NCBI GenBank assembly: GCA_965603115.1
Contig: CBFDBT010000006.1
Span: forward strand, 1-34,774
Direction: 5' to 3'
DNA: 34,774 nucleotides
DNA from: CBFDBT01 sp965603115
Lineage (GTDB): Bacteria > Pseudomonadota > Alphaproteobacteria > Sphingomonadales > Kordiimonadaceae
Below the pieces are notes generated by a model that saw only the letters and a program-made list of their open reading frames with translations, had not been told where the DNA came from and did no database searches. The stretch's first letter is position 1. Each line of letters starts with the position of its first letter. The translations under genes and the position numbers were made by a program. This document shows positions 15,427 to 23,536 of the stretch, in pieces.

Positions 15427-15676
15427 TCCTATATTAGAATCATACCAAGGCACGAGAGGTCATAAAGACCCAAGCCTAATAACAACGACAGAAAAACACG
15501 TGACCAGCTTTAAAGAGTCACCGATAGTGAGGAGAGAGAAAATGTTTCAGATATTATTAAACGAGAAAGCCGCAAAAAGTAGCAAGCAAGATCATAGTGT
15601 GATCATTGTTGATACTTTTACCCGTCGCCGCCAACGCAGAGCAAACCGCTTTGTTACTAGGAAGTTGGCAGCTTAA
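15413..15676 (+). CDS. Small basic protein of unknown function, with two possible starts
   Basis: No family is recognised. The frame can start at ATG 15413 (87 residues) or at ATG 15542 (44 residues, MFQILLNEKAAKSSKQ...). Both have ribosome sites: AAGGGG eight bases before the first, and AGGAGAG before the second. The C-terminal part has a short hydrophobic strand (HSVIIVDTF) followed by an Arg-rich stretch (TRRRQRRANRFVTRK), so it could bind nucleic acid. The outer start codon lies in the loop of a hairpin (GGTGTTGT 15403-15410 with ACAACACC 15419-15426) that hides its ribosome site. A terminator follows the stop. The compact layout favours a real gene; the inner start is the safer choice. 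Confidence 0.5.
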   Translation: MTTTPPILESYQGTRGHKDPSLITTTEKHVTSFKESPIVRREKMFQILLNEKAAKSSKQDHSVIIVDTFTRRRQRRANRFVTRKLAA

Positions 15677-15685
15677 GAATTTTGA

Positions 15686-15710
15686 TGGCGAGACTTTGAC
15701 CCTCTCGCCA
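15686..15710 (+). repeat. 8-bp hairpin in 3' UTR of the small basic ORF
   Basis: TGGCGAGA (15686-15693) pairs with TCTCGCCA (15703-15710) over a 9-nt loop, ten bases after the stop. No T run follows, so it is probably a stabilising hairpin rather than a terminator. Confidence 0.5.
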
Positions 15711-15779
15711 AATGAATAACTGGTAGTGGCTTCCTTCCCTCCCCCCCTTGACTTAGTCATTACTGGTTTACCATAAAGG

Positions 15780-15812
15780 CCTGAAGCATATCCCCCTTGC
15801 TTCAGGTCTTTT
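15780..15812 (+). terminator. Rho-independent terminator before the symporter operon
   Basis: CCTGAAGCA (15780-15788) pairs with TGCTTCAGG (15798-15806), followed by TCTTTT. It ends the small-ORF transcript and isolates the symporter operon. The 219 bp between 15677 and 15895 also hold a C-rich run near 15740-15748 and the palindrome TGACTTAGTCA near 15749, with no other gene. Confidence 0.75.
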
Positions 15813-15895
15813 GCTATTTGAACTGGCATTGCTCGGGGATTGACTCTCAAGTTCTAGGTGCTAGCTTTTGCATCAGAGTAAGTAAGGGGAATGTC

Positions 15896-16231
15896 ATGAA
15901 TGATCTGGGGAATAACAATGAGGGCGAGAGTGTTAATTCTGCTCTGGTTTCTATGTATTGGTCGGCCAATATATCAATATTAATTAAGCTATTGTTTGTA
16001 TGGTTTGCGGTATCTTTTGGAGCCGGAATATTATTTGTAGAAGAGCTGAACGCCTTTACCATTATGGGTTTCCCTGTGGGGTTTTGGTTTGCTCAGCAAG
16101 GGTCTATTTATGTTTTTGTCGTGCTGATTTTTATCTATGCGCGCCATATGCACAATTTGGAAAAAATATTTGGTATCAGCGATGACGATGAGCCCGATAG
16201 CTACGATGTAGAAAATGGGGGTGCGCCATGA
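15896..16231 (+). CDS. DUF4212 small subunit of sodium/solute symporter
   Basis: DUF4212 proteins are small membrane partners encoded just before VC_2705-type sodium/solute symporters. The 111-residue protein, from ATG 15896 with AAGGGG eight bases upstream, has two transmembrane helices (about residues 29-49 and 60-85). The family loop FPVGFWFAQQGSIYVFVVLIFIYA and a His-rich motif RHMHNLEKIFG follow, then an acidic tail. Its stop overlaps the ATG of the symporter gene (ATGA), so the two are translationally coupled. The longer frame from 15797 overlaps the upstream terminator and is unlikely. Confidence 0.88.
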   Translation: MNDLGNNNEGESVNSALVSMYWSANISILIKLLFVWFAVSFGAGILFVEELNAFTIMGFPVGFWFAQQGSIYVFVVLIFIYARHMHNLEKIFGISDDDEPDSYDVENGGAP

Positions 16232-17988
16232 GTACGCAAGAGCTTACCTATCTTTTCGTCGGCATTACATTTGCGCTATACATTGGTATCGCCATCTGGT
16301 CACGCGCTTCGAGCACCAAAGAGTTTTACGTTGCTGGCGGTCATGTGCCACCTGTTCTCAATGGCATGGCGACAGCCGCTGATTGGATGAGCGCGGCCAG
16401 CTTTATTTCAATGGCGGGTATTATCTCTTTTATAGGCTATGATGGTTCGGTTTATCTTATGGGTTGGACAGGTGGCTATGTGTTGCTTGCTTTTTTACTC
16501 GCTCCTTATTTGAGGAAGTTTGGTAAATTTACTGTGCCCGACTTTGTGGGTGACCGCTATTATTCTCGCGTAGCCCGTATGGTGGCGGTTGTCTGTTTGC
16601 TAGTTGTCAGTTTTACCTATGTTGCGGGTCAAATGCGCGGTGTTGGTATTGTCTTTTCACGCTTCCTTGAAGTGGATATCGAAACCGGTGTTTATTCGGG
16701 CATGGGCATTGTTTTTCTTTATGCTGTACTTGGTGGCATGAAGGGCATTACCTATACGCAGGTGGCACAATATTGTGTGCTGATTTTTGCTTATCTGGTT
16801 CCAGCAATTTTTATAGCTATTATGGTAACAGGGAACCCCGTGCCGCAGTTGGGCTTGGGGGCTGAGGTCTTGGGCTCCAGCGGTGAAACCGTCTTGATGA
16901 AACTTGACCGGACGCTGATAGACCTTGGGTTCACGGCCTATACCGAGAGTAATAAATCGACGCTTGATGTTTTTGCTATCACTGCGGCCTTGATGATTGG
17001 CACCGCGGGGCTGCCCCATGTAATCGTGCGCTTTTTCACTGTGCCGAAGGTGAGCGATGCTCGCCGTTCAGCTGGTTGGGCGCTTGTCTTTATCGCTATT
17101 TTATACACAACAGCCCCGGCTGTTGCCGCCTTTGCACGGCTTAACTTTGTTGATACAGTCCACGAGACCGAATATTCCCAGTCACCTGAGTGGTTTAAAA
17201 ACTGGGAAGAAATTGGCCTGATCGCGTGGGTTGACAAAAATGGTGACGGGAAAATGCAATATGGTGCGGGCAATGCCTTAGAGCCGGTTAAACCTGTTTA
17301 CAGTGGTGAACGCGGAATAAATAATGAGAGGCTCCTGAGCAATAGCAAAACCGATAGTGTCAATGAAGTCTATGTTGACCGCGATATCATGGTGCTTGCT
17401 AATCCGGAAATAGCCAATCTGCCGGGCTGGGTCATAGCGCTGGTCGCCGCTGGGGGGCTCGCTGCGGCGCTTTCAACTGCTGCAGGACTACTCCTTGTGA
17501 TATCAACCTCGATCAGCCATGACCTGTTGAAGAAAACCATTGCACAGAACCTGAGCGATAAACAGGAGTTGCTGGCGGCTCGACTGTCAGCCGCGGCGGC
17601 GGTAATCGTTGCAGGCTATTTCGGTCTCCATCCGCCAGATTATGTTGCCGCTGTCGTGGCCTTTGCCTTCGGGTTGGCTGCCGCTTCGATTTTCCCTGCG
17701 CTCTTCATGGGCATTTTCATGCGTCGCATGAACCGCGAAGGCGCCATCTCCGGGATGATAGCAGGGTTAGCCTTTACCTGGGTCTATATTGCTTACTTTA
17801 AATTCTGGTGGCCTGAGATGAATGTTGCTGAGCATTGGTGGCTTGGTATATCGCCTGAAGGCATAGGATTTATAGGTATGCTGGTAAATTTTTGTGTGGC
17901 TTTTATAGTTATGAAATTCACATCACCGCCACCAGCACATATCAATGAGCTTGTCGAATATATCAGATTACCTGTTAGAAACGTTTAA
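16228..17988 (+). CDS. Sodium:solute symporter (SSS family, acetate-permease-like)
   Basis: This 586-residue LeuT-fold permease belongs to the VC_2705 branch of the SSS family, related to the acetate permease ActP. About 13 membrane helices are visible, including EFYVAGGHVPPVLNGMATAADWMSAASF (about 32-59), the region that contributes to sodium and substrate binding, and GLAAALSTAAGLLLVISTSISHDL (about 411-434). A long outside loop at about 305-385 contains DKNGDGKMQY, which matches a calcium-binding DxNxDG loop; I believe this is a family feature. The likely substrates are acetate or other short carboxylates, but this is not provable here. It forms an operon with the DUF4212 gene. A kinase gene follows 69 bp downstream. 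Confidence 0.9.
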   Translation: MSTQELTYLFVGITFALYIGIAIWSRASSTKEFYVAGGHVPPVLNGMATAADWMSAASFISMAGIISFIGYDGSVYLMGWTGGYVLLAFLLAPYLRKFGKFTVPDFVGDRYYSRVARMVAVVCLLVVSFTYVAGQMRGVGIVFSRFLEVDIETGVYSGMGIVFLYAVLGGMKGITYTQVAQYCVLIFAYLVPAIFIAIMVTGNPVPQLGLGAEVLGSSGETVLMKLDRTLIDLGFTAYTESNKSTLDVFAITAALMIGTAGLPHVIVRFFTVPKVSDARRSAGWALVFIAILYTTAPAVAAFARLNFVDTVHETEYSQSPEWFKNWEEIGLIAWVDKNGDGKMQYGAGNALEPVKPVYSGERGINNERLLSNSKTDSVNEVYVDRDIMVLANPEIANLPGWVIALVAAGGLAAALSTAAGLLLVISTSISHDLLKKTIAQNLSDKQELLAARLSAAAAVIVAGYFGLHPPDYVAAVVAFAFGLAAASIFPALFMGIFMRRMNREGAISGMIAGLAFTWVYIAYFKFWWPEMNVAEHWWLGISPEGIGFIGMLVNFCVAFIVMKFTSPPPAHINELVEYIRLPVRNV

Positions 17989-18057
17989 TACTGGCAATCT
18001 ATGAAATTGCGCTTATATCAGCATAGTATTGTTTAGTATGAAAAGTGGATTTTGTGG

Positions 18058-19098
18058 ATGATTAATGGCTTGCCAGTTCCAGCTATGTTTATTGCGCCTG
18101 ACATGCGGTGCGTAAAAGCTAATGTTATGGCCAAAGAGATGTTTCCTTATTGGCGTAAGGGTCGACCGTTTTCAACGGTTATCGATGAGCCAGATATTTT
18201 AGATACTGTGCAAATGGCAATTGATGACGGGGGCGTGCACGACTGCGAATTTGTCACAACAGGCAGGCATCAGCGTATTTTTCAGGTCAGGATCAACGGT
18301 AAAGTCCGACGTAACAAAAAGCATCGCATTCTTATTGTTTTTTATGAAGTGACCGAGCAGAGAGAACTAGAGCAAATGCGCGCGGCATTTGTTGCCAATG
18401 TTAGTCACGAACTGCGCTCACCGCTCACGACCCTCTTGGGTGCTATCGAGGCGGTGGATGGCATGAAAGACCGCAATAGTGACACTGCAACTCGCTTTCT
18501 TGATATTTTGCAAGGTGAGGCTGACCGGATGCGCTTGATTGTAAACGATCTGCTTATTCTTTCGTCGACAGAGGCAAAAGCCAATGTAATCCCAGATGAA
18601 TCTGTGAATATTTTACCCCTAATTTCTGAGATGATAAACGGTATTGGCATACAGGCTGAAAAGCAGGATATCAAACTTGTTGTTGAAGCCCCATCGGAGC
18701 TCCCAACGGTGCAAGCTGATGCGAAAGAGATCGCACAGGTTCTGCATAACCTTGCTGATAATGCTATTAAATATAGCAAACAAGGCGCAGAAATTTTAAT
18801 CAAAGCCGAGCAGGTGGAGTCTTGTGAAGACTGGCCATTTGGAGCCATTAGCGTGATGTGTAAAAACTGGGGAGAGCCTATCCCCGAGGATAAAATACCA
18901 AGACTGACTGAGCGATTTTTCCGACTTGATAGCAGTCGGTCCCGCGACATGGGCGGGACGGGCCTTGGTCTTGCTATCGTAAAGCACATTATGAATCGTC
19001 ACAGAGGCAAGCTACAAATAGAAAGCTCGGCTGCAGAGGGCACTAGATTCACAATCTTCCTGCCTATTGAATGTGATATAGAAGGCTTGCAAGAGTGA
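18058..19098 (+). CDS. Soluble PAS-sensor histidine kinase, PhoR-like
   Basis: Residues 1-100 form a PAS-like sensor. HisKA follows, with the phospho-accepting His117 in FVANVSHELRSPLTTLLG. The HATPase domain has HNLADNAIKYS (N box), a TERFFR F box, and RDMGGTGLGLAIVKHI (G box). The domain order and H box resemble PhoR, the phosphate-sensing kinase. Unlike PhoR, no transmembrane helix is present in the 346 residues, so it should sense something inside the cell. The start is uncertain: ATG 18058 or TTG 18052, with a weak ribosome site and an in-frame stop at 18034 limiting upstream choices. No response regulator or pst/pho gene is near, so it is an orphan here. It may be co-transcribed with the symporter. 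Confidence 0.88.
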   Translation: MINGLPVPAMFIAPDMRCVKANVMAKEMFPYWRKGRPFSTVIDEPDILDTVQMAIDDGGVHDCEFVTTGRHQRIFQVRINGKVRRNKKHRILIVFYEVTEQRELEQMRAAFVANVSHELRSPLTTLLGAIEAVDGMKDRNSDTATRFLDILQGEADRMRLIVNDLLILSSTEAKANVIPDESVNILPLISEMINGIGIQAEKQDIKLVVEAPSELPTVQADAKEIAQVLHNLADNAIKYSKQGAEILIKAEQVESCEDWPFGAISVMCKNWGEPIPEDKIPRLTERFFRLDSSRSRDMGGTGLGLAIVKHIMNRHRGKLQIESSAAEGTRFTIFLPIECDIEGLQE

Positions 19099-19131
19099 TA
19101 AGTCCCATAGGGCGTTAAGTTTTTCAAAGTA

Positions 19132-19172
19132 ACAAATATAGTATTTGTCTTTAGTCCTGCTGGTGCTATTCT
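19132..19172 (+). promoter_or_regulatory. Candidate promoter with overlapping dyad for the hydroxylase genes
   Basis: TTGTCT (19145-19150) and TATTCT (19167-19172) are 16 bp apart and lie 33 bp before the first gene. ACAAATA-TAG-TATTTGT (19132-19148) is a 7-bp perfect dyad overlapping the -35, a typical position for a repressor or activator site. No regulator gene is adjacent. Confidence 0.35.
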
Positions 19173-19204
19173 CTATAGCGAAATCCAGTGGGAGATAAAA
19201 AGTG

Positions 19205-19663
19205 ATGAAATTTCAGGTTAATGGTAAAAAAGTAAGCTATGACGGCGATGGCGATATGCCGCTCTTGTGGTACTTGCGCGATATTGCAGGGCTGACCGGA
19301 ACCAAGTTCGGTTGCGGTGAAGGCCATTGTGGTTCTTGCACGGTGCATGTTGATGGTGTTGCCGTACGCAGCTGTCAGACGCCCATAGAAAGCTTAGACG
19401 CAGACGCTAAAATTTCGACAATTGAAGGGCTTGGCTCTGACGGCCTGCACGCGCTGCAAAAGGCTTGGGCTGATAATGATGTACCCCAGTGTGGTTACTG
19501 CCAAAGTGGTCAGATCATGCAAGCGGCCTCACTTTTAGAAGAAAACCCTAACCCAAGCGATGCTGAAATTGATGAAGCCATGTACGGCAATATTTGTCGG
19601 TGTGGTACGTATCAGCGTATCAAAAAAGCAATCCGCCAAGTGGTTGATGGAGGTTCAAAATGA
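19205..19663 (+). CDS. Molybdenum hydroxylase small subunit, 2x[2Fe-2S]
   Basis: This is the electron-transfer subunit of a xanthine-oxidase-family hydroxylase of the isoquinoline 1-oxidoreductase/aldehyde dehydrogenase type. The plant-type cluster is bound by Cys37, Cys42, Cys45 and Cys57 (FGCGEGHCGSC). The second is bound by Cys96, Cys99, Cys131 and Cys133 (QCGYCQSGQ and ICRCGTYQRI). The 152-residue length is standard for the subunit. GGAG lies at 19191; it spaces better from the GTG at 19202 than from the ATG at 19205, so the start may be one codon earlier. The stop overlaps the large-subunit start (ATGA). It has no Tat signal of its own and is probably carried out with the large subunit. 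Confidence 0.93.
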   Translation: MKFQVNGKKVSYDGDGDMPLLWYLRDIAGLTGTKFGCGEGHCGSCTVHVDGVAVRSCQTPIESLDADAKISTIEGLGSDGLHALQKAWADNDVPQCGYCQSGQIMQAASLLEENPNPSDAEIDEAMYGNICRCGTYQRIKKAIRQVVDGGSK

Positions 19664-21909
19664 GTAAAGACATCAAAAATCTTTCTGGTTCTGTGAACTT
19701 ATCTCGCCGCGGTGTGTTGCAAACTATGGCTGCTGCCGGCGGCCTATTGTTATCTGCACCTGTGTTGGGCAAAACCATCGCCCATAATTTTATGCCACCA
19801 AATGATCTCAACCCAAGTGTTTATCTATCTATTGAGCCAGATGGCTCCATAGCCATTACCTGCCACAGAGTGGAAATGGGGCAGGGTAGCACCACCGGTT
19901 TGCCGATGATTATAATGGATGAGCTTGACGCCGATTGGTCGCGGATGAAATTCATTCAAGGTGGCGGTGATAAAAAATACGGTGATCAAAATACTGATGG
20001 CTCTACCAGTATTCGCAAATTTTATGAAACTTTCCGCAAGGCTGGTGCCACAGCGCGTTTGATGCTTGAACAGGCAGCTGCAAACAAATGGGCTGTTGAT
20101 GTCTCTAAGGTATCAACCAAAGACCATGCGGTACATTATGGTAAAAAGTCTTTTGATTTTAAAGATTTGGTTGCTGATGCCGCCGCTTTGCCTGTGCCGA
20201 CTGAAGACATGCTAACCTTCAAGTCTAAGAGTAAGCGCAAATATGTAGGCACGGGACAGCAAATTATTCAAATGCAGGATATGGTCACGGGTAAGGCCAT
20301 TTATGGTCAAGATGTGCACCGAGACGGCATGCTTTATGCTGTGATAGCCCGACCGCCAGTTGTTGGTGGTAAGGTCGCGTCCTTTGATGCAACAAAGGCA
20401 CTTGCTGTTAGCGGCGTCATTGATGTCATTGAGATGCCTGCTCTTGAAATGCCAGTCGTATTTAAGCCTCTGGGTGGCGTGGCTGTGGTCGCGACCAATA
20501 CATGGGCCGCGATCAAGGCTAGGAAAGCTCTGTCGATTGTTTGGGATGATGGGTCCAATGCTGGTACCAATTCCAAGACATATGATAAAGAGCTATTAGA
20601 GAGCACCAAGGGTGACAATACAGCCTTTTTAAATCGCGGAGACGTGGATGGAGCTTTGGCGTCTGCTGATAAAACTATTTCGGCTGAATATTTTGTGCCC
20701 TATCAGGCTCATGCGCCGATGGAGCCACCGTCCGCGACGGCAGACTGGTCAACAAAAGAAATTTGGACTTGTTGCCAAGACCCACAAGCTGTGCAAGCCG
20801 CCGTTGGTGGGTATTTGGAAGCAGCACCAGAAGAAATATCTGTGATGCCAACTTTGCTTGGCGGTGCTTTTGGGCGTAAATCCAAGCCAGACTTTTCTTG
20901 TGAAGCCGCTTGGCTTTCGGCGCAAACGAAAAAACCTTTGAAGGTTGTCTGGACACGGGAAGATGAAATTCGTCATGGATTTTATCATGGTGTATCTGCG
21001 CAGTCTGTAGCAGGTGGTCTTGATAGTGATGGTAAGGTAACTGCATGGAAACATACAGCAAATTACCCAAGCATCATGGCAACCTTTGACGGCCAGCAAC
21101 AGGGACCTTCCGGCTTTGAAGTGGGTCTCGGGCTGACAGATCTGCCGTGGGAAATAGAAAACCTACAAGCCAATAGCGGTAAAGCAAAATGGCATGCCCG
21201 GGTGGGTTGGATGCGCTCTGTTTGTAACATCCAGCAAGCCTTTGCGATCGGCTCTTTTGTTGATGAAATGGCCCATTTGGCGGGTAAAGACACAAAAGAG
21301 TTTTTGCTCCAGCTTATTGGTTCTGATCGGCAGGTTAATCCAGCGGATGATGGAGCTAAATATAGCAATTACGGTGAAGATATTAATAAGCACCCAATTG
21401 ATACAGCGCGCTTGAAAGCCGTAGTCAACAAGGCTGCTGAAATGGCTAAATGGGGTCGCAAGATGCCTAAAGGGCATGGTCTTGGTATCGCTGTTCACAG
21501 GAGCTTTGTTTCCTTTGTCGCAACTGTGGTTGAAGTGGCAGTATCCAAAAGTGGCGATGTGACAGTACCTCATGCCTGGACGGCTGTTGATTGTGGCTTG
21601 GCCGTTAATACCGACCGTGTGAAATCGCAAATGGAAGGCGCTTTGGTCTTCGGTATGTCGATCTTTAAGCATAGCGCTATTACATTTGCTGATGGCAAAG
21701 TTGAGCAAGGCAATTTCGACGATTATTTGCTCACGCGAACAGGGGAAGTGGGCACGGTTGAAGTAGAAATTATGCCAATGTCTGATGCGCCTCCGGGTGG
21801 TGTCGGTGAGCCCGGTGTGCCACCAGTAGCGCCTGCTATTGCCAATGCTGTATTTGCAGCGACCGGTAAACGCATTCGCAACTTACCGCTCGGCGACCAG
21901 CTAGCCTGA
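19660..21909 (+). CDS. Molybdopterin-binding large subunit of an IorB-like hydroxylase
   Basis: The large subunit holds molybdopterin cytosine dinucleotide and hydroxylates an N-heterocycle or an aldehyde. A twin-arginine signal is clear (LSRRGVL, Arg16-Arg17, then the hydrophobic QTMAAAGGLLLSAPVLG), so the enzyme works in the periplasm. The 749-residue length fits the IorB branch. Cofactor motifs include GGAFGRKSKPDF (about 400-411) and GVGEPGVPPVAPAIANAV, whose Glu717 should be the catalytic base. No cytochrome c subunit is encoded next to it, so the electron acceptor is unclear. The 3' end overlaps the end of the convergent xdhC by 9 bp. The substrate cannot be told from sequence; isoquinoline, nicotinate-like compounds and aldehydes all remain possible. 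Confidence 0.92.
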   Translation: MSKDIKNLSGSVNLSRRGVLQTMAAAGGLLLSAPVLGKTIAHNFMPPNDLNPSVYLSIEPDGSIAITCHRVEMGQGSTTGLPMIIMDELDADWSRMKFIQGGGDKKYGDQNTDGSTSIRKFYETFRKAGATARLMLEQAAANKWAVDVSKVSTKDHAVHYGKKSFDFKDLVADAAALPVPTEDMLTFKSKSKRKYVGTGQQIIQMQDMVTGKAIYGQDVHRDGMLYAVIARPPVVGGKVASFDATKALAVSGVIDVIEMPALEMPVVFKPLGGVAVVATNTWAAIKARKALSIVWDDGSNAGTNSKTYDKELLESTKGDNTAFLNRGDVDGALASADKTISAEYFVPYQAHAPMEPPSATADWSTKEIWTCCQDPQAVQAAVGGYLEAAPEEISVMPTLLGGAFGRKSKPDFSCEAAWLSAQTKKPLKVVWTREDEIRHGFYHGVSAQSVAGGLDSDGKVTAWKHTANYPSIMATFDGQQQGPSGFEVGLGLTDLPWEIENLQANSGKAKWHARVGWMRSVCNIQQAFAIGSFVDEMAHLAGKDTKEFLLQLIGSDRQVNPADDGAKYSNYGEDINKHPIDTARLKAVVNKAAEMAKWGRKMPKGHGLGIAVHRSFVSFVATVVEVAVSKSGDVTVPHAWTAVDCGLAVNTDRVKSQMEGALVFGMSIFKHSAITFADGKVEQGNFDDYLLTRTGEVGTVEVEIMPMSDAPPGGVGEPGVPPVAPAIANAVFAATGKRIRNLPLGDQLA

Positions 21910-22863
21910 TTTTTTGTCGATGATTTCCGCTAATATTGAAACCGCAATCTCATAAGGGGTTGCGGCTCCGATATCTAGGCCAACAGGTCCGGACAATCTT
22001 GCGTGTCTGATATTTTCAGCCTCTAGCAGTGCTTTTCGCTCATTGAGATGTTTGCGACTTCCGAGCACGCCAACATAAAAGGCATTTGATGGCAGGGCGC
22101 GTTTGAGCAATTTATGGTCTTCTTCAATGTCGTGCTTCAGGCTGACGACAGCTGTATAAAGGTCGGGTGTATAGGCATCAAATAAAGCCTCACTACCCAG
22201 GCAAAGATATGTGCCATTAAAGTTGGATGGGGGTTTATCATGGCCAATGCCACCGTTTAAGATGATGTCCCAGTGCATTTGCTGTGCGAGATTGACGAGT
22301 GCTAGAGTAACGGCATCATGTCCGTGAATAATTAGTCGTAGGGGCGGTGTATATTGCCACCAATATTTATTACCTTTGCAGCCCGCTACTTTGTCTTCAA
22401 TAGCGTCTATAGTGCAGATGGCATCTTGTAGGCCATCTTTGCACCAAAGCGCTTGATCTCGGCTTGCTTGTGCGGTGTTTAGATTTTTTATAGCTTGGGT
22501 ATTTGGTGTGATGGCCTCTATCACTAAATCTATGCGACTGCCACAAGGTAGACTAATATCTACAAAATCCCCACCTTCGCCTAGGCTAATAAATTGTGTG
22601 GTATTATTGTTGATAACCTCTTGCGCTATGAGAGCAAGATTTGCTTCAACGCATCCACCGCTGACGTGGCCCCAGTAGTTACCCGTTTTATCAACCAGCA
22701 TTTGTGAGCCGATTTTGCGAGGTGTTGCACCAACTCTGTCAATCAGGGTGATTAGCGCAAGGCTGTCTCCCAGCTCTAGCTTTTTAATCAGAACAGCAAT
22801 AACATCTTCTACAAGCTCACCTGAAGGCCAGCGACTATCGATCTGTGATGGGGATGATGACAT
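21901..22863 (-). CDS. xdhC: XdhC/CoxI family molybdenum cofactor chaperone
   Basis: XdhC proteins bind the molybdenum cofactor, promote its sulfuration and insert it into xanthine-oxidase-type enzymes. The N-terminal XdhC domain shows GHVSGGCVEANLALIA (65-80) and PCGSRIDLVIE. The C-terminal Rossmann-like domain ends in YVGVLGSRKHLNERKALL and LSGPVGLDIGAATPYEIAVSILAEI, the standard signature. The gene converges on the hydroxylase large subunit (9-bp overlap) and diverges from the MocA-like gene. That places a chaperone and a cofactor-maturation enzyme next to their probable client. Confidence 0.92.
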   Translation of the reverse strand: MSSSPSQIDSRWPSGELVEDVIAVLIKKLELGDSLALITLIDRVGATPRKIGSQMLVDKTGNYWGHVSGGCVEANLALIAQEVINNNTTQFISLGEGGDFVDISLPCGSRIDLVIEAITPNTQAIKNLNTAQASRDQALWCKDGLQDAICTIDAIEDKVAGCKGNKYWWQYTPPLRLIIHGHDAVTLALVNLAQQMHWDIILNGGIGHDKPPSNFNGTYLCLGSEALFDAYTPDLYTAVVSLKHDIEEDHKLLKRALPSNAFYVGVLGSRKHLNERKALLEAENIRHARLSGPVGLDIGAATPYEIAVSILAEIIDKKSG

Positions 22864-22939
22864 TATTGCTTTCCGTGTTGTTTTTTCTAGTCGAATGGAG
22901 ATACCCTAACAAGGTAATGACAAATTTACGAGAGACTTT

Positions 22940-23536
22940 ATGAAGGATAATTCTATCAATATATCTGCTGTTGTACTAGCCGCAGGCCTTTCCAGTCGGA
23001 TGGGAGATAAGCAAAAGCTGGTTTTGTCTTATCAGGGTAAACCTTTATTAGAGCACATGCTAACAGCGCTGGAAGAGGCACATCTTTCAGGTAAGGTCGT
23101 TGCAGTTACGGGTCATGAAAGTGAAGCTGTTCGAGATGTTTGTTCAAGCTACAATGTAGAGGTCGCTCACAATGAGCATTTTAATGATGGGCTCGCGAGT
23201 TCAATAAAAGTGGGTGTGCAAGCTAGTGAAGGTGGTTCGGATGGTATTTTAATTTGCCATGGAGACATGCCGCATATCAATAAGGATCATATCCAAGCCA
23301 TTTGTGACACATTTCATCACAGTAGTGACAAGATTATTGTGCCGAGCTTTAAGGGCTGTCAGGGCAATCCTGTGCTTTGGCCTAAGAGCTATTTCTCGAA
23401 GTTGAAATCCCTAAAGGGAGATAAAGGGGCTAAGGCTATATTACAAGAAAATTCAGATGCTATTATCTGGGTTAATTTTGATGATAAAGCGATAGTGTTT
23501 GATGTTGATAATCCCTCTACGCTTGCGAGTGGTTAA
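22940..23536 (+). CDS. mocA: MocA-like molybdenum cofactor cytidylyltransferase
   Basis: MocA adds CMP to Mo-molybdopterin to make the cytosine dinucleotide form used by bacterial xanthine-oxidase-type enzymes. The 198-residue protein has the nucleotidyltransferase signature LAAGLSSRMGDKQKL (13-27), the metal-binding GDMP near residue 109, and GCQGNPVLWP near 133-142. The C-terminal NFDDKAIVFDVDNPSTL resembles the usual DVDTPED-type ending. Context separates it from MobA (GMP transfer): it stands beside xdhC and a hydroxylase. GAGAG lies just upstream of the ATG. Its 3' end overlaps the convergent GT87 gene by 20 bp. Confidence 0.85.
   Translation: MKDNSINISAVVLAAGLSSRMGDKQKLVLSYQGKPLLEHMLTALEEAHLSGKVVAVTGHESEAVRDVCSSYNVEVAHNEHFNDGLASSIKVGVQASEGGSDGILICHGDMPHINKDHIQAICDTFHHSSDKIIVPSFKGCQGNPVLWPKSYFSKLKSLKGDKGAKAILQENSDAIIWVNFDDKAIVFDVDNPSTLASG

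Noticed and set aside
15797..15895. A 33-residue extension of the DUF4212 protein.
   Set aside because: It runs through the terminator hairpin, and AAGGGG precedes the ATG at 15896.
17230..17265. The DxNxDG calcium-like loop in the symporter as a novel sensor.
   Set aside because: To my recollection this acidic loop recurs in VC_2705-type symporters, so it is a family feature.
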